Part shown: in pieces, positions 1-12,880 of the stretch | How the letters are laid out: each line of letters begins with the position of its first letter | Numbering within the stretch: position 1 is the first letter of the stretch | Source: Trichoplusia ni | Lineage: Eukaryota; Arthropoda; Insecta; Lepidoptera; Noctuidae | Length of the DNA: 64,000 bases | Direction of reading: 5' to 3' | Assembly: GCF_003590095.1 (NCBI RefSeq) | Contig: NC_039481.1 | Location: 9,951,895-10,015,894, forward strand | Notes under the pieces: model-generated | The model's database searches: none | Seen by the model: the letters and a program-made list of their open reading frames with translations, nothing else | What the model was told of the DNA's origin: nothing | Made by a program: the position numbers and the translations under genes

Positions 1-1652
1 TGCTAAAAATATACCAGTATCGTTATTCCAATAGCAGAAGTAGAAGACTTTAAGTCTCTTTCCAATAACTATGTCCCAAGTGTTACCAAGTTAATTGGTT
101 ACCGAATTACGACAAATACCAAAACTCAATTATACAGTTAAAAGAAAAACCGACAAGAATCTAAATCCTTCTTTATCAACAAATCGTTTTGAATATCCAG
201 AAAAAAATTAAAGTTTCAAAAAACGAAAAATAAAATATTCAAATAATAACGAAAATCAAGACCACAGTTCCTAAAAAAAACTTCAAAGACTAAATTTGTT
301 TTTTGCGTCCAGTATCAGGAAATGCTGGCAGTAAAGAACTCCGGACGTTGTGAAATAATACTCTAATTAAAGTACTCTTTGACACATAAGAGGGGTAGTG
401 TAACCAATTTGGTTCAGTTAATTACGGGCTCGCATCGTTTTACGGCGCGACATGAGACGCCCTGTATACGAGATACAGGCTGTCCGAGTTGCGATCAGTT
501 AGTATTTAATTTTCTCATGCGGAGAGAAATTCCTGCATTTTGTGTCAATGTGTTTTGTAGATTGGTATTATGCGTGAAATGTGTTTATTTTGGTAGATTC
601 TGTATAACAATGGTTTATTTTGAAAGTTGATCTTGTTTAAATCTGACCTAACTTTCTAACGTCTTATCCTCATGCCGTATGCAGTTATAAGAACAAAAAA
701 CAAAATCAAAGTAAAGATTGTAACAGTCATGAATTCGATGGGTGACTTTTTCAAAAAGAAACATTTTTGGGCGGAACTCGCAGCAATACTTATTCGCACT
801 TTTCTTGCCTGCTTTTGTCCAGCAGAGGACAAAAATGGGCCGATAAAGATGATGGTGATAGTTAAAAGCACTGGAGAAACTGCAAAGGGTCAAGGTTTAA
901 ATGTCACTGAGCCGACGCCAGCGCCTGAAAAATCGATTACAATATGTAGCAAAACGTAATTAGTCGTGTACATAGTTCCTGCTCACGCAAAAAAACGTCT
1001 GAACGTATTGCTATACTTAAAAGAAAAAAAATAACTGTATACAAGTAAACAAAAATATTGGTTTCAAACAGATTTACTTTTAAAGCTAAAACAAACATGA
1101 AATCACAAAATAGAATGTTGAAATAAACATGAATAAATACATTGTGTGGGTATTCAAGACAGAAAATAGGAAAAAGCCATTTATTACAAAACATAATTCA
1201 TTAAAGTCCATATAACTGCTTAGTGTATTAAACAAAGCCGTACATACAGTTAAAGTTGATTGCAATAGATCATTTGAACAACAAGAACATAGCTTTAACT
1301 AACACCAGGAGTTCTCATTTAAATCCCATAGCTTTGGCTCGTTTCCATATATGAAAGGTGGTTCCAACCAGCCCCGCCAATGCCACAGTGCATCTTAATC
1401 AGTAGGTTTTATCAAATATTTGTTATAGTAGTGCATAAAACACGTTTAAGTTAATGAATACTAGTTTAAAAATCTTCGTCAAACTATTATTTGTAAGCAT
1501 AAACAACTGTTTACCAGGAAGTGAAAAGTCATTAGACGCAGCATCAGCAATGATTTGATTTAAAAAAGTGACTTCTGCACAAACAGTTCAATAGTTATTT
1601 CAAAGGGGTTTCAAAAATACAGGACTCAATAAATGCACCAGATACGCACATG
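1..1652. other. AT-rich stretch without an identifiable gene
   Basis: Long A-rich runs in the first 300 bases. A 95-codon plus frame (672-959) is overlapped by two minus frames of similar length and has no recognisable domain. No promoter, RNA gene or repeat is identifiable. Confidence 0.5.
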
Positions 1653-1756
1653 TGGATCTCACAAATGCATGTCCTACACGGGAATCAAACCCGGAACACA
1701 TTGCGCATCGTGGGCTTAGTATGATGGCAATACCACTAGTCTATCTCTGCCGTTAA
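1653..1756 (-). mobile_element. tRNA-derived SINE fragment (family 1)
   Basis: Plus strand shows ACAAATGCATGTCCTACACG, GGAATCAAACCCGG (inverted B box), CATTGCGCATCGTGGGCTTAG and ACCACTAGTCTATC. This matches the head of the SINE family that recurs at 7240, 15141, 16141, 18431, 27301 and 28900. Confidence 0.7.
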
Positions 1757-2914
1757 AATTGATTGATTAATGCTTAATGATTAATAATTAATTAGTATTC
1801 TAAACTTGAAGAATAATAAGAATTATTTTGATCAATCCCAAAAATACCACGAAATCCTATAATAGTCATAAATCTTTATCGTGCAAGTTGACAAACAATA
1901 CAACATACACAAGTGCTTATAAAAACCTCTCTTTGATCCTTTGTAACTCCACAAAAAGTTCAAAGATTAAACAGGAAATACAGGACCGGAGCAACATCAC
2001 TCGAGCGTCCAATTATCGACATTATTACTTATCAATTTTCTCCCCTATCTTCTAAGTAATAAAGGTCAGTTTCCCGTAACAGAACAGTGCCATTCATTCG
2101 CGCGAACGAGGGTTCGAAGCAATTGTTTTAAATGGCCGTTTCGGGTAAAGACGTATTTTTTAATGTGTTCTAAATGTAGATTATAATTAAAGTGATTGAG
2201 CTACATCTTTTAAATAGGTAAGATGATTCTAAGTAGATAAAACGTCTTAATTATTTTAATACTCGCAAGTGGCAGCCCTGATTTTCTTTTATTAAACTTT
2301 AATGAAGAGGGACATACAGTCACGGAAAAGACTTCTTTAAGATTTGACCTTTAGAAAGTTTTGAGAAAGTCTTGTCTTGACTTTTACACTTTTATTTCTG
2401 TTTGATTATTGATTTGTAAAAAGCCGGTCAAGTGGGAGTCATGTCACCCAAAAACTGTTATCACCATATTTATGAAAGTAATAAGCGTTGCTTAACATCA
2501 ATCATTATTTTAAGTTCAGTGGTTTTTACAACAAAGTTTTGTTTTTTAAAGAAGCCCAAAAATCAAATGATATTCAGCTGAATTCTGTAAAACTGAAATC
2601 TGACCCAAGAAATATTTCTGACGTTTGCCGATATAAAATGTTCAATCCCGTAAACTACATTGTACATACAGATCGCCTAATCACCACGCTTAGTTGTACA
2701 TGATAATTATAACTGCAATTAGTGCTACCGATCTGATTTCACGATGCCATAACTACTAAAGCGAATCTGAAATATGATAAATCCCGTTATCATATTTTAA
2801 GGAGAGTATTTCAGTCGATTGGTTTCCTATATAGGTATTTGTAAAGCGATAACAAAGAAATGGTTTTGTTTATGTGTTTAGTAAACCTTCAAGAGACCTT
2901 CGCGTATTCTTTTT
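1757..2914. other. AT-rich stretch without an identifiable gene
   Basis: Only short frames (71-75 codons) of low-complexity composition. Nothing recognisable between the SINE at 1653 and the repeat at 2915. Confidence 0.5.
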
Positions 2915-3055
2915 GAAAAGGCTCGCAACGCACTTCTGACTCCTCTGGTATTCTATGGGCTGCGGTAATCGTTTAACATCAGACGATCCGACTGAAATTT
3001 TGTTGTGGGTGTCCATGGGCGGCGGTAATCGCTGCACATCAGACTATCAGTATGA
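2915..3055 (+). repeat. Dispersed repeat with internal 60-base duplication
   Basis: TTCTATGGGCTGCGGTAATC at 2951 and GTCCATGGGCGGCGGTAATC at 3011 are tandem, 60 bases apart. Each is followed by a CATCAGACKATC word. The unit belongs to a very common lepidopteran repeat with CCATGGGCGGCGGTAATCGC. Confidence 0.55.
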
Positions 3056-5144
3056 TAGTTTTAGAGTGCAAAATGAGCCATCTAATAAACCCTTCAGCTT
3101 CATATATATAGTATAGATAACATATATAAGATATGCACCTAAAAGAGAATTGTTGTCATGGTAAAAAGAGACAAGGCATCATAGAGCGCCTATCGGCATC
3201 TCGCTTCAATCTGATTCCTTCCACAAACAACCGTCATTGCTGTAACAAAATATACAGTTATAGTTAAAACGTTATCAAAATTAAATAATTTAGCAATTCA
3301 TTAAAATAATTCCTCCGAAAAGCCTATCACAATAAATAAGGTACTTAAATTTCGGAATTTCGTTCACGTTACAAATTTCGCGCTTAGTCAAACTAAAATG
3401 GCGGCGAACTGAGTCAAAACATTCCAATAACGTATAACAAAAGGGCTTTTAGATAACGACAATAACCGTCCGAAGCGAATAAATACCACAGACGGGAGCC
3501 ATATCTCATGAAAAAACAAATTTTGTTCAAGACCAGTCTGATAAAGTCTACTTCTAGGCACATTCTTAGGCCCGAATTAATTCGAGAGATAACGGCCCAC
3601 AATAAATAATAGCAACGTCTTTAATTTCGAGAGTTCATAAAAACTTAGCATTGTACTTTGGTTCCTAAGGAATTCTTTGTCTGAAAATTTTGAATGGACA
3701 GTTTATTTTTTATTTAATATAGGTATAATGGGTTTGCTTTTAAGATAGTCGACTTAATTCTAAGCGGACTCTCGCAGATTACGTTAATTATGAACGGCCT
3801 TTGAGTGATTAAAGTGTTTTCTGTAATATTTTTTGGGGACCCTCTCGAGTCATCTATTTTTACTTTTTCCTTATTCGCGTAAATTATGGTTCGAGTGAAG
3901 TTTTCTACACGTGTTTGCTAGAAAACTCTTAAGATTGATGAGGTCGCAAAAATAGAAAATCGTAAAAGTGATATTTTTGAATCATTCTAAAAATGTTTCA
4001 GAAGTCTAAAGTATGTAGAAAACGTTATTGATACCTCAACCAATCCAAAATATGCTAAAGTAGATATTTTCGATTGAAATAACAATAATATTCAAATCAC
4101 TCAGACATTCGAATCAATTTCGGTAAAAGTGGCAAGACACGATCCGAGTGACAGCTATCCACGAAATACTAAAAGTATCTCTAACGAAAATGCTTATCCT
4201 TTTACTGAAACTGGTTTTATCGACAGTACAATCTCTGCAAACATTGTGTGACGTCACGTCAAAACGTCAGACGACCGACGTCTAGACGAAGGACCGAAAT
4301 ATCGTTGGATTAAATGTATGGGGGGATATTGGTGACTGTATTGTGGATCACATGTAAGGTATGTAAGGTAAGGTAAGAGGAGTTGTGATGTGAATTACTT
4401 TGTTGGTCAAGTTGCGTGGATTTGGGCCAATAAGAACTCTTTTGGATACAAAGACTGTTCTAACTCTTTTGAATAAACTTGGTACAATTTATGACATCAG
4501 GTAGGTAGAGGTGTGAATTTACCGATACTTAATTGAATCATGTTTTGAATGTTATAATCTTAGAAAATTAGAAATACCAGGAAATGCCGTAAAAATCTGG
4601 CTAGAGCAAAAAAGCTGAAAAAATCTCGTTCTCGCTTTTGAATATTTCCGTTCGTAAAATCAGACTTACTCAGTAATTTAACATACTTATGTTAACAAAC
4701 CAAATATTTTTTTTTGTAGTTATAAAAAAGTACATAATTTTACGCACAAAACATAAAGCTCTTCTACACTAAGCTTCGCATCAGAGTAAGGCAACCATTT
4801 TCGAAAGTTAGTCCACGTTAGTTGGGGCTAAAATATTTACATTCTCTATCCAAACAACGTTGGTCCCTCTTGGGAACCATTGAATTAAGATACGTTGCCT
4901 TAGGCTATTCGTACTTTATTTACGTATGTGTAGTTCACAGGATTATGGTTTCATGCTGAAGTGCTCAAGTCTTGTGTTTCTCAACAGTAGGTAGAGATGG
5001 TCGGGATTGAATTTCCGTTATCACGTTATCTTTTACTGTGGCTGTCGTTGACGTTTATAAATGAATGCTGGACTTTAATTGGGCGGTTTTTTTTTTAAAT
5101 AGGTGGCGGCAGAAAAAAATATTCAAATATTAAAAAAATATGTT
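3056..5144. other. AT-rich stretch without an identifiable gene
   Basis: Contains a short TATA-rich tract (3109-3145). A cluster of ACGT-type words, including TGACGTCA, lies near 4249-4290, and a (GGTAA)-like simple stretch near 4355-4377. No gene seen. Confidence 0.45.
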
Positions 5145-5398
5145 GTTGTTGATCTAGCGGTCAGAGATATTGACTGCTAAACCTGCGATCGTGGGTTTGA
5201 TTGTCACCCGGGGCCAATGTATCTGATGAGCATGAACATTTTTCTGCTACAACTTCTAGTTATTTATTTTTCATATGTATGTGTTTAGAAACATATAAGT
5301 ACGCTTATCAGTTATCTAGTACTTAGTCAGTTACTTATATAAAACAAGCTTCGCTTAGTTTGAAACTAGACGGCGTTGTGTGTAACAGGTGGAATATT
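5145..5398 (+). mobile_element. SINE (family 2)
   Basis: Head GATCTAGCGGTCAGAGATAT, B-box-like GATCGTGGGTTTGATTGTC, then ATGTGTTTAGAAACATATAAG, TATCAGTTATCTAGTAC and GAAACTAGACGGCGTTGTGTG. The copy at 41385-41602 has the same order of words. Confidence 0.6.
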
Positions 5399-6137
5399 AT
5401 AAATTAGGCTACCAAGTAGCACCAAATCCCTCCACTGCTCCCAAATGCTCGAGGCATGCGCTGAGGATGAAATGGCGCCACAAACATCACGGCATACTGA
5501 ACATTCGAGTATACCATCACCTGAGAATACTGCTCCCTACAATTTATCAGTAAAATGAGGACAAGATAATCCATTATTCTGCGTATATGCAGTATTCAGA
5601 TACGGAAGTTATAAAATACAGGTAGCGCCAAAAATATACCGTTATTTACAAAAACACTCAATAACTAAAAACACAACACATGAGCACATATAACCTCACC
5701 CTTTCTCTCACACACCTGTCCGTATACCACCATCCCTCTCACCAAATTTAATCAGCACAGCTAAATTGAACCGCTGTATCGTAATGAAATCAAACCTGTC
5801 AAATTGGGAACGTCCACAAATTATTTGATAAAACGATGAAATTATGCGCTCGTTAATTTTAGTCGGTTCTTTTGATTTATTGGTTGTTTTAAGCCCTGAT
5901 GGCGTAATTATTGAATGTTCAATTATAAAGGTTAGAGATCGAAAGCTAATAAATAGTTGGTGCATTATTGTACGTTTATAAATTAGGGGAATTTGTTGTT
6001 TGATGCAAGTATAATATGACATGTTTGTGGAGATGTGTCGTAGAATAATGAGGCTTTAAAAAGACATTAATTAATAGCAGGTAGAAAGGAGATGGATGAT
6101 AGGTTATAAGGCGAGGAGAAACATCTCACAAAAAAAT

Positions 6138-6265
6138 CATCTGACGATCGAGTGGTAAAGTAGTTCATCACATCCTTGCTAGACAAGCATATGTGTGACT
6201 CCTAAATGCTTCTTCTAAGTCTGTGTATTTGTGAATGTGACTTGAATGTTTTTGAGATTTCCTGA
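6138..6265 (+). mobile_element. Degenerate SINE (family 1)
   Basis: CTGACGATCGAGTGGTAAAG resembles the A-box head. ACAAGCATATGTGTGACTCC and AAGTCTGTGTATTTGTGAA, then GACTTGAATGTTTTTGAG, match the family body in order. Confidence 0.45.
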
Positions 6266-7239
6266 CTGACGACTAGATGAACCGATTTTTTCAATTATTT
6301 TATTCATTTAACGTGGAATAGCCCTCATTTTGTCCCATAAAATTTGTATCAAGTTTGACTTAGTAGTTTGTATTTGAAGTCCCCTGTATGTTTTTTGTGT
6401 AAGAATTATTATATACAAACTTTTTTTGTCTGTCCTTTTGTGCATCATAAAATCTTAAGTATTTGTCCTACTATCCGGTTTCCGATTGAACTGAAATTTT
6501 TCATGCCTATCATAAGTATACTACATAACAATGGAATACGACGTTGTGAAGTTGAACTGGAACTGGAGCTATAGGAGCCTTATAACCAAACGACACAACC
6601 TCATTGAGTTCGACCTTGATCCCAAACCTTCTTGCTTTAGGATCGACGCAATCGACACAAGCCGAGTAGGAAACAAGCCTGTTTAACAAAAACCTTTTTG
6701 GATCTTAATTAGTATACAAATCTCCCACATAACATTTCAAATATATTTCCATTACAATGATTAAACAGGACTGTTCCATGAGCAATAATATGCAGTAGGC
6801 ATTCGGTACATCGGTATTACGGTCCGTCAAAGTGCACGAATTGATATCGAATGCTCGTGTGCCGTTGTGTGGCTTTAATAAGCACTGACACTGCGATTGG
6901 TGTTTAGTTATTCGCGTTGAATGTAATTTCAAATCGTTCATTAGAGTGGCTTTGTCGGCCATTGTTCTGAATATATTTGCTTTTGTGATGATATGTTATA
7001 ATTAATATTATTATTACTAGAACTAAATATCTCACTGCGCGGTAAAAATATCTCGACATTTCGTTCTGTTATCTCTCTAATGAGCCGCTAGTGGCCATTC
7101 GGTAAGAAGGGATCCAGGTTATCTGGCTAGGTTTAATGAACGAGAGTATCAAGAAAAATATCAATCTTTTGCTATATAGTAAAAACGAAGTCCTCAACGA
7201 CTTTAATCTTTGTATCGTAGGAGGTTGCATAGACATTCA

Positions 7240-7382
7240 TGTCACCTGCATTGAGACATTCTAACTCAGAACAAGCATTCGTAGAACTCATAAATGCTAG
7301 TTGTACACGGGAATCAAACTTGACTTCCATCACTCTCTTTGTTTGGCATGGTGAACTAAATCACTCGGTTATCCGTGCAGTC
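7240..7382 (-). mobile_element. tRNA-derived SINE fragment (family 1)
   Basis: GAACAAGCATTC, TTGTACACGGGAATCAAAC and CACTCGGTTATCCGTGCAGT mark an inverted copy. The last word is the tRNA-like 5' end of the family. The middle is degenerate. Confidence 0.6.
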
Positions 7383-10284
7383 TCAAAAACTGGTTGGTAA
7401 AATCGGATACAGATGATAAAGCATGCGCCGCGAACTGGATGCCTCGCAAGCGTGTACCGTCATATTCGTAGAAAGGTATTTCCGAAGCGAGCCAGGGAGT
7501 GTTGGCTTATTGCTAGCAGGCCAAACGTCGGTACAAACAAGGACATACAAACGGGGCATTTGTTTTGCAAATCTGAGAGCATAAATATGTTTGTTTTACG
7601 ACATTCACGCCTCAAGCAGACAGGCAGACAACTGACTTCAAATAAAATTGGCGAGCCAAACTCGATGAAATTTTTGTCGGACCAAACGACAGGTATTGAC
7701 GTTAAATAAGAAACAATCAACAAATCGGATAAACAGGTTCAAAGTTTAAATAACTAATTGAGAACCATCCTCTTTTTGAAGCCGGTTGATTAAAATTGCA
7801 TCACTTCTAAAAATAATTCTCCATCATTATTTCCACAACTTTAAGTACACTGCATTTCAAACTTTATTTCCAAGAACGCGTTTATCGTTAAAACAAACTA
7901 TAAACACTTACTGAAACATATGTTTCTAGGGAACAAGTAAAATACTGACCGAATAAAATGTGCCGGTGATACTGCATCGTTCAGTTTCCACTTAACGGGA
8001 GACGTACTAGCAGATACAATTTCCTGACGCAAGCAGGTGGTAACGTGTGTGTCCATTGTATCACGAATCTTCATAATAAAATAGTGCAGAATTGAAAGAG
8101 AAGAAAACCTGGTCAGATGGAACTTGAAGGTTCCTTACCAACAGGCTAAAGAAAAACATATTTTGCGGCAAAAATTTGCATTTGCGTTGCTTAAACTCAT
8201 TTTTATTTTAATTGCAAGTTACTTAAGGCGCAACAGAAATAAATTATCTGTGTCTCATTTATGTGTAGCTATCACTATTCACGAGATGCCTACAGCCTGT
8301 TGTCAGAAGTAAGGAGACAGAGGTTTCGAAATAAGAAACGAACACCCCTCTTAAAACTTGTAGGATTTTTGTCCCGTACTTGAAATGATGAATAACATGA
8401 CTTCATTTTCAGAAAGGCTCTAAGACTAGGTTGCACATAACTCATACGATAAAAATAACGTACCGTATAAAGCTACGGACGCACTCCCCAGTCCGCTGTT
8501 AAGGAACAACGACACATGACGACGAACGCTTCACAAAAGTCGGTTTATTCACGCCAAATTGGTATCTGCGCTGTTTTTCTGCCCTCACAGGAATGGCGCC
8601 GGGTTTCCAGTATGTTTTGTGCAGCAAATTAAATTAGTTCGATTGGAAAAGAATGGACTGATAGAGACAAAAAGCAGACTTAATAAAAGGCTTGCATTAC
8701 TTAGGTCTTTTTTAGTAAATTTCTTCAGACATTTTCCGAATCTCAATTCGGAGAGGGTTCACTTACATTCAAATTATACAACCAAAAAGACAAATTACTA
8801 ATTTTAAGGAGAGTACATACAAAAGGTAAAAAATCAATAAGCATACACTAATAAGGCAAGGCATTACAGATTATAATCAGCATTAGTATCTATAATACAC
8901 AATGAAACACGTTATCACTAAAATCACCTTAAATACCAAGTACTAAGGTTCATTTTAGTAAATCGTTGTTGGTTGTCTGTACTATCAATCCGCAAACACT
9001 ATCAAGTATCGAAGCGCCAGGAAATTCAAGTTATTGTAGATGAAATTTTCCGCCATATTGAATTCAGTGCAATTATAGTGTTACACTCGGACTATCTAGA
9101 CACGGATTTGATTTGGTTTCGATATTGTTTAGATTTTGCTTTTGCATATTAAAATATTTATTTGGTTCTATGTTTTGGTGGCCTTGTGGTAATGTATTCT
9201 CGGGTACGTTCGAATTTAGTGCAGTCTGCATTGAGTGCGAATGAGATATTTTTCAAATTATACTTTTCTTTTATTATAAGAAACCAATTACAAACGCTGA
9301 AGGAAAATATCTTGAGGAAACCTTTTTTTAAGGATATAAGTAATTATCGCATTCGGGCAAAAGTTACAATAAACCGTGATAGTAATCGCCATGATAAAAG
9401 CCTCATGTTATAAACCTTATTTTTGTATTTCCTGAATTAAAAGTCGTTTTTAATTGTCACGGTGTCTCTATCCCTATGGGCTGAAAGAAGAAACAAATAA
9501 ACGGCATCTGTGAACCTAGAAAAAAATTAAGGCACTGCTTGTTGAGTTTTGATGATATTGAGATGTATATGAACATGAACATGAGCTTGATTCTTACGCA
9601 CTCCCTTACGATCTACACTTCCGAAAAGTACGCGTGGGTGCGTCAATATGGAACTTACATTTTAGTGCATGCCAGTACCAGTGTGTTCCTCGCCTAAGAC
9701 TCACATACATTTCAGCGATTCAATCATCTTTAAAGAGTCTGTTATATTAACCTAACCTCTTTCGTCTGAAAACTATATATAATTGCGCTTATTTTTAGCC
9801 AAAGCTTTTCTGAACGCGTATTCTTTTCTATAGAAACAACATTTCGCATTGTCCGCCACACAAAACAATTGAATGCTCGATAATTAATATTAATTATAAT
9901 GCCTGGAATTGGCAGAGTGGATAGCGTTATAATTGGTCAATACATCCCGCATTTCGATAATGACTAGCGTACTATGGCAAAGTTGGTTCATTGCTAATTT
10001 TTGTGTGACGTCATTGTTTGATATTCGTTTTTGCGTATTACCTTTGAGGGGAAATATTATGGAGGTGTATTTCACCACTTTCAACATGGATAGGTATGTC
10101 TTCTTTTTCGTGGTAGTTTGCGAAAGCGTTCCTGCTTGGCCCTCGACTAAAGGGAACGGGGAAGCATTCCAGTAGTTTTAGAGTAAGAGTCAGGCACACC
10201 CCTTCGAACTCCATGAGGATTTCCACTGAAAAAAGAGCTATGTCTTCTTAATTCTATTGGAACGACAACGGTCTGGAGTAGAAC
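7383..10284. other. AT-rich stretch without an identifiable gene
   Basis: Overlapping frames on both strands at 7413-7723 look like chance. A patch near 9165-9240 (GGTGGCCTTGTGGTAATGT) has a SINE-head flavour but no B box. Nothing else is supportable. Confidence 0.45.
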
Positions 10285-10560
10285 TTGTTCGATTGGTGAC
10301 TACGCGACCGAGTCAGCTCCGGCGGACTCTGGTTGGATTCGAAGCTAGTCGGACGATGCCGATTATTGCGCCTGGGGAAAACAATTGTGAACCTACCTCA
10401 TGAAAATTGTTCTTGATTTGTGTAAGTGTGTGTCATAATTTTATGTGATCGAAAAGTGATAGCTCTATTTTAATTTATTTCCTTAATTTATATTTAAATT
10501 AAAAATTATTATCCAGTTTCAAATAGAGATATATTATTTACGTGAACATGAGTACATTAA
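10285..10560 (+). repeat. Probable retroelement-derived segment
   Basis: GACTACGCGACCGAGTCAGC, TCCGGCGGACTCTGGTTGG and GAAGCTAGTCGGACGATG form a GC-rich patch in AT-rich DNA. It runs into GTGTGTCATAATTTTATGTGA and an A/T-rich tail. It looks like a repeat head, but only one copy is in the window. Confidence 0.3.
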
Positions 10561-11873
10561 AGGTATTTAATATTTAATACATTTAACACGCAGCTTACCA
10601 ACTCTGCAACAATCGTTTTCCTTATTGAGTAGAGGTACATCGAAACGAACTTTTCAGAAATGGTAAATTAAAAATAAATTTAGGCAATCATTCGGCTAGT
10701 GACTTACGACGGCCGGAATCACCAATAAAAAGTCCAATTATCGAAGCTCCGAGATCGCAACTTGTTGCGGTGTGAAAGCCAATTTTGAAATCAGATAGTC
10801 CGACTTAAGGGTATGCCCGTGTGGAAATTAAATGGAATAATTTAAGATGGTTGTTTAGTTATAAGTTTTAGTATGGGGTGTTGTGAAGTAGAAGTGTTAG
10901 TTGTGAAGTAGAATTGAATGAGTTAATGGTGTTATTGTTTATTAATGTTTAATTTTCCGTTTAAGGTGTCTTAGCCAAAGGTTAAAAATGAAACCCTTCT
11001 ACTGAGGCTCCGCTGTTTCTCTGTCCATCAATTTGTCGCCAGGGTGTATTTCATGATGTAATGTATTTCTGTGCCATTCTAACTGTAAATATTAAAAATA
11101 AAGACCAAGGATGATTAAATCACGGAATTATTATGATCATAAATTTGTTGTGTTATTTGCCCATCTCAGTTTGATAATAAAGACAGAAAAAGAATTAAAA
11201 GAAATTATCGGAACTTTCAAATTATTGTTTTTGAGTAACTACATTATAAATAAAGGTCGACTAGATAAACAACCAAGTCTAAATCGACCTACGTGAAAAG
11301 CAAGAACCAATCAGGTTTCAAATCAGACCAGATCTGGCTGTACAAGTCAGCTAACAATAATTGATACTCTCAACGAAGCTTGGCCTTAAGTGACGAACTA
11401 TTTGCATTCAGTTTGGATTCGCAAACGAGGGCTCGATAGCCGTAACGATTTCACTATATTGGTGATTTGTCGATCTAAAAATATCTATAGAGCTGCGAAT
11501 TGACGAGCTGTCCAAATAACAACGTTTTACTGAGTGCTTAGGTAAATAGTTACTCTATACTGCATGTTGCGGATTTTTAGGTCTCGTAGCTCCCAATTAG
11601 AAGCGCAAACTTTTGAGTTTTTCGTAGGGTTCTGAACCCAAAGGGTGAAAACGGAACCCTATTAAATATAAAGTTATCATATTAAATAGAGCTTACCCGA
11701 GGTAAACAGTTGGCTTAACCAAAACTATGGTAGTCTTGTAATATGAGCTTGACAGATAAGTTGATCATCAAACTTAGCACCTTAGTCTTTCACATTAATT
11801 AAGAAAAAATATCTAAGAAGGCTATAACTTTTCAAACATCATCATAAAAGACACTAGTTCGAGACTCACATAT
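10561..11873. other. AT-rich stretch with remnants of a dispersed repeat
   Basis: GAAACCCTTCTACTGAGGCT with CTGTCCATCAATTTGTCGCC (near 10990-11042) and GTTCTGAACCCAAAGGGTGA (near 11628) are pieces of a repeat whose relatives lie near 13272, 21546, 36095, 39240, 50850 and 55250. No gene seen. Confidence 0.45.
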
Positions 11874-12240
11874 ACACATCATCATTGGCCTAGCCTTTTC
11901 CCAACTATGTTGGGGTCGGCTGCCAGTCCAACCGGTTTCAGCTAAGTACCAGTGTTTTACAAGGAGCAGCTGCCTATCTGACCTCCTCAACCCAGTTACC
12001 TGGGCGACGCGATACCCCTTGGTTAGACTGGTTGTCAGACTTTTCAAGCTTCTGACTACCTGTAACGACTGTCAAAGATGTAAGAATAACAGCCGGGACC
12101 CACAATTTAACGAGCCTTCCGAAACACGGAGGAACTCCATATGACAAAGATGGTCACCCATCTACGGACCAACCGCGTCAAGCATAGCTTAACCTGTGAT
12201 CGTTTCACTTCTGCGGTTATAGCTTAGCCACGAGCTCCTG
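11874..12240 (-). mobile_element. RTE-like LINE 3' end, longest copy in the window
   Basis: Inverted copy of the family at 62600. It starts (plus strand) with CATCATCATTGG, the reverse of a GAT tail, then CCCAACTATGTTGGGGTCGG and CTATCTGACCTCCTCAACCC. It extends through GCCGGGACCCACAATTTAAC and CGAAACACGGAGG into a further 100 bases. No coding capacity remains. Confidence 0.65.
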
Positions 12241-12719
12241 CTCACATATACACATATCAAGCATTAACTATAATCGTGTTACTCAAGATTTTCCTACGAA
12301 AACAAATGAACGACAAGTTCCTTCACTAATTAATAAAACGCGTGTTTGCCCAACATAGTGTACACACATACTAAATATTTGCATATCGCGTATAAATATA
12401 TAATGACGTACAAACTACAATGTTGATTCTCGGTTCGAGTGAGCATGTCTTATTAGTGACGGATTACTGAACATTTCACGGTTGAATCGGCGGCCATTTT
12501 TGATAGCTACGTCGATGTAAGCTTGATTTTTGGCCCGGTTTTATTGAACTGTTAAGGAAAATTATAGTTGCAATATTGAAAAATAAACAGAATAAATAAT
12601 CTTGGTTATACTACATATCCTGTCCATTATAAAGTATTATCTACAGCGATGTTTACATTTTTATAAATAAACATTATCATACTTACAGGTTAGGATCCTG
12701 TTAATGAGTATTTTTCATC

Positions 12720-12880
12720 TCTACTATTGGTTGATTGGTTGAGAATGCCTGTGGCACCAAGGGACGCGTGGCATATACACATAGCACAAGAATTTGTGTG
12801 ATCCACAAATTCTTGTTTTAAGTCTGAGTGCCTTTCTATGTGTGAGTTAAATGTTTGTGGAGCCCCTCGAAACAACAGGT
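12720..12880 (+). mobile_element. SINE (family 1) with hairpin body
   Basis: GATTGGTTGAGAATGCCTG sits at the head. Then comes a perfect 13-base inverted repeat, ACAAGAATTTGTG and CACAAATTCTTGT around TGATC. AAGTCTGAGTGCC and ATGTTTGTGGAGCCCCTCG follow. The hairpin is a family property: other copies carry AAGCATTTGTGTGATCCA. Confidence 0.6.

Noticed and set aside
672..959. 95-codon plus-strand frame as a small secreted or membrane protein
   Set aside because: Overlapping minus frames of similar size, no signal peptide at the start, and no recognisable family.
4249..4262. CRE-like TGACGTCA sites (also near 10011, 20236, 27491, 41209, 44171)
   Set aside because: An 8-base palindrome is expected a few times by chance in 64 kb, and no promoter lies beside any of them.
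7413..7723. Pair of 98- and 87-codon frames on opposite strands
   Set aside because: They mirror each other, lack any domain, and fit chance open frames.
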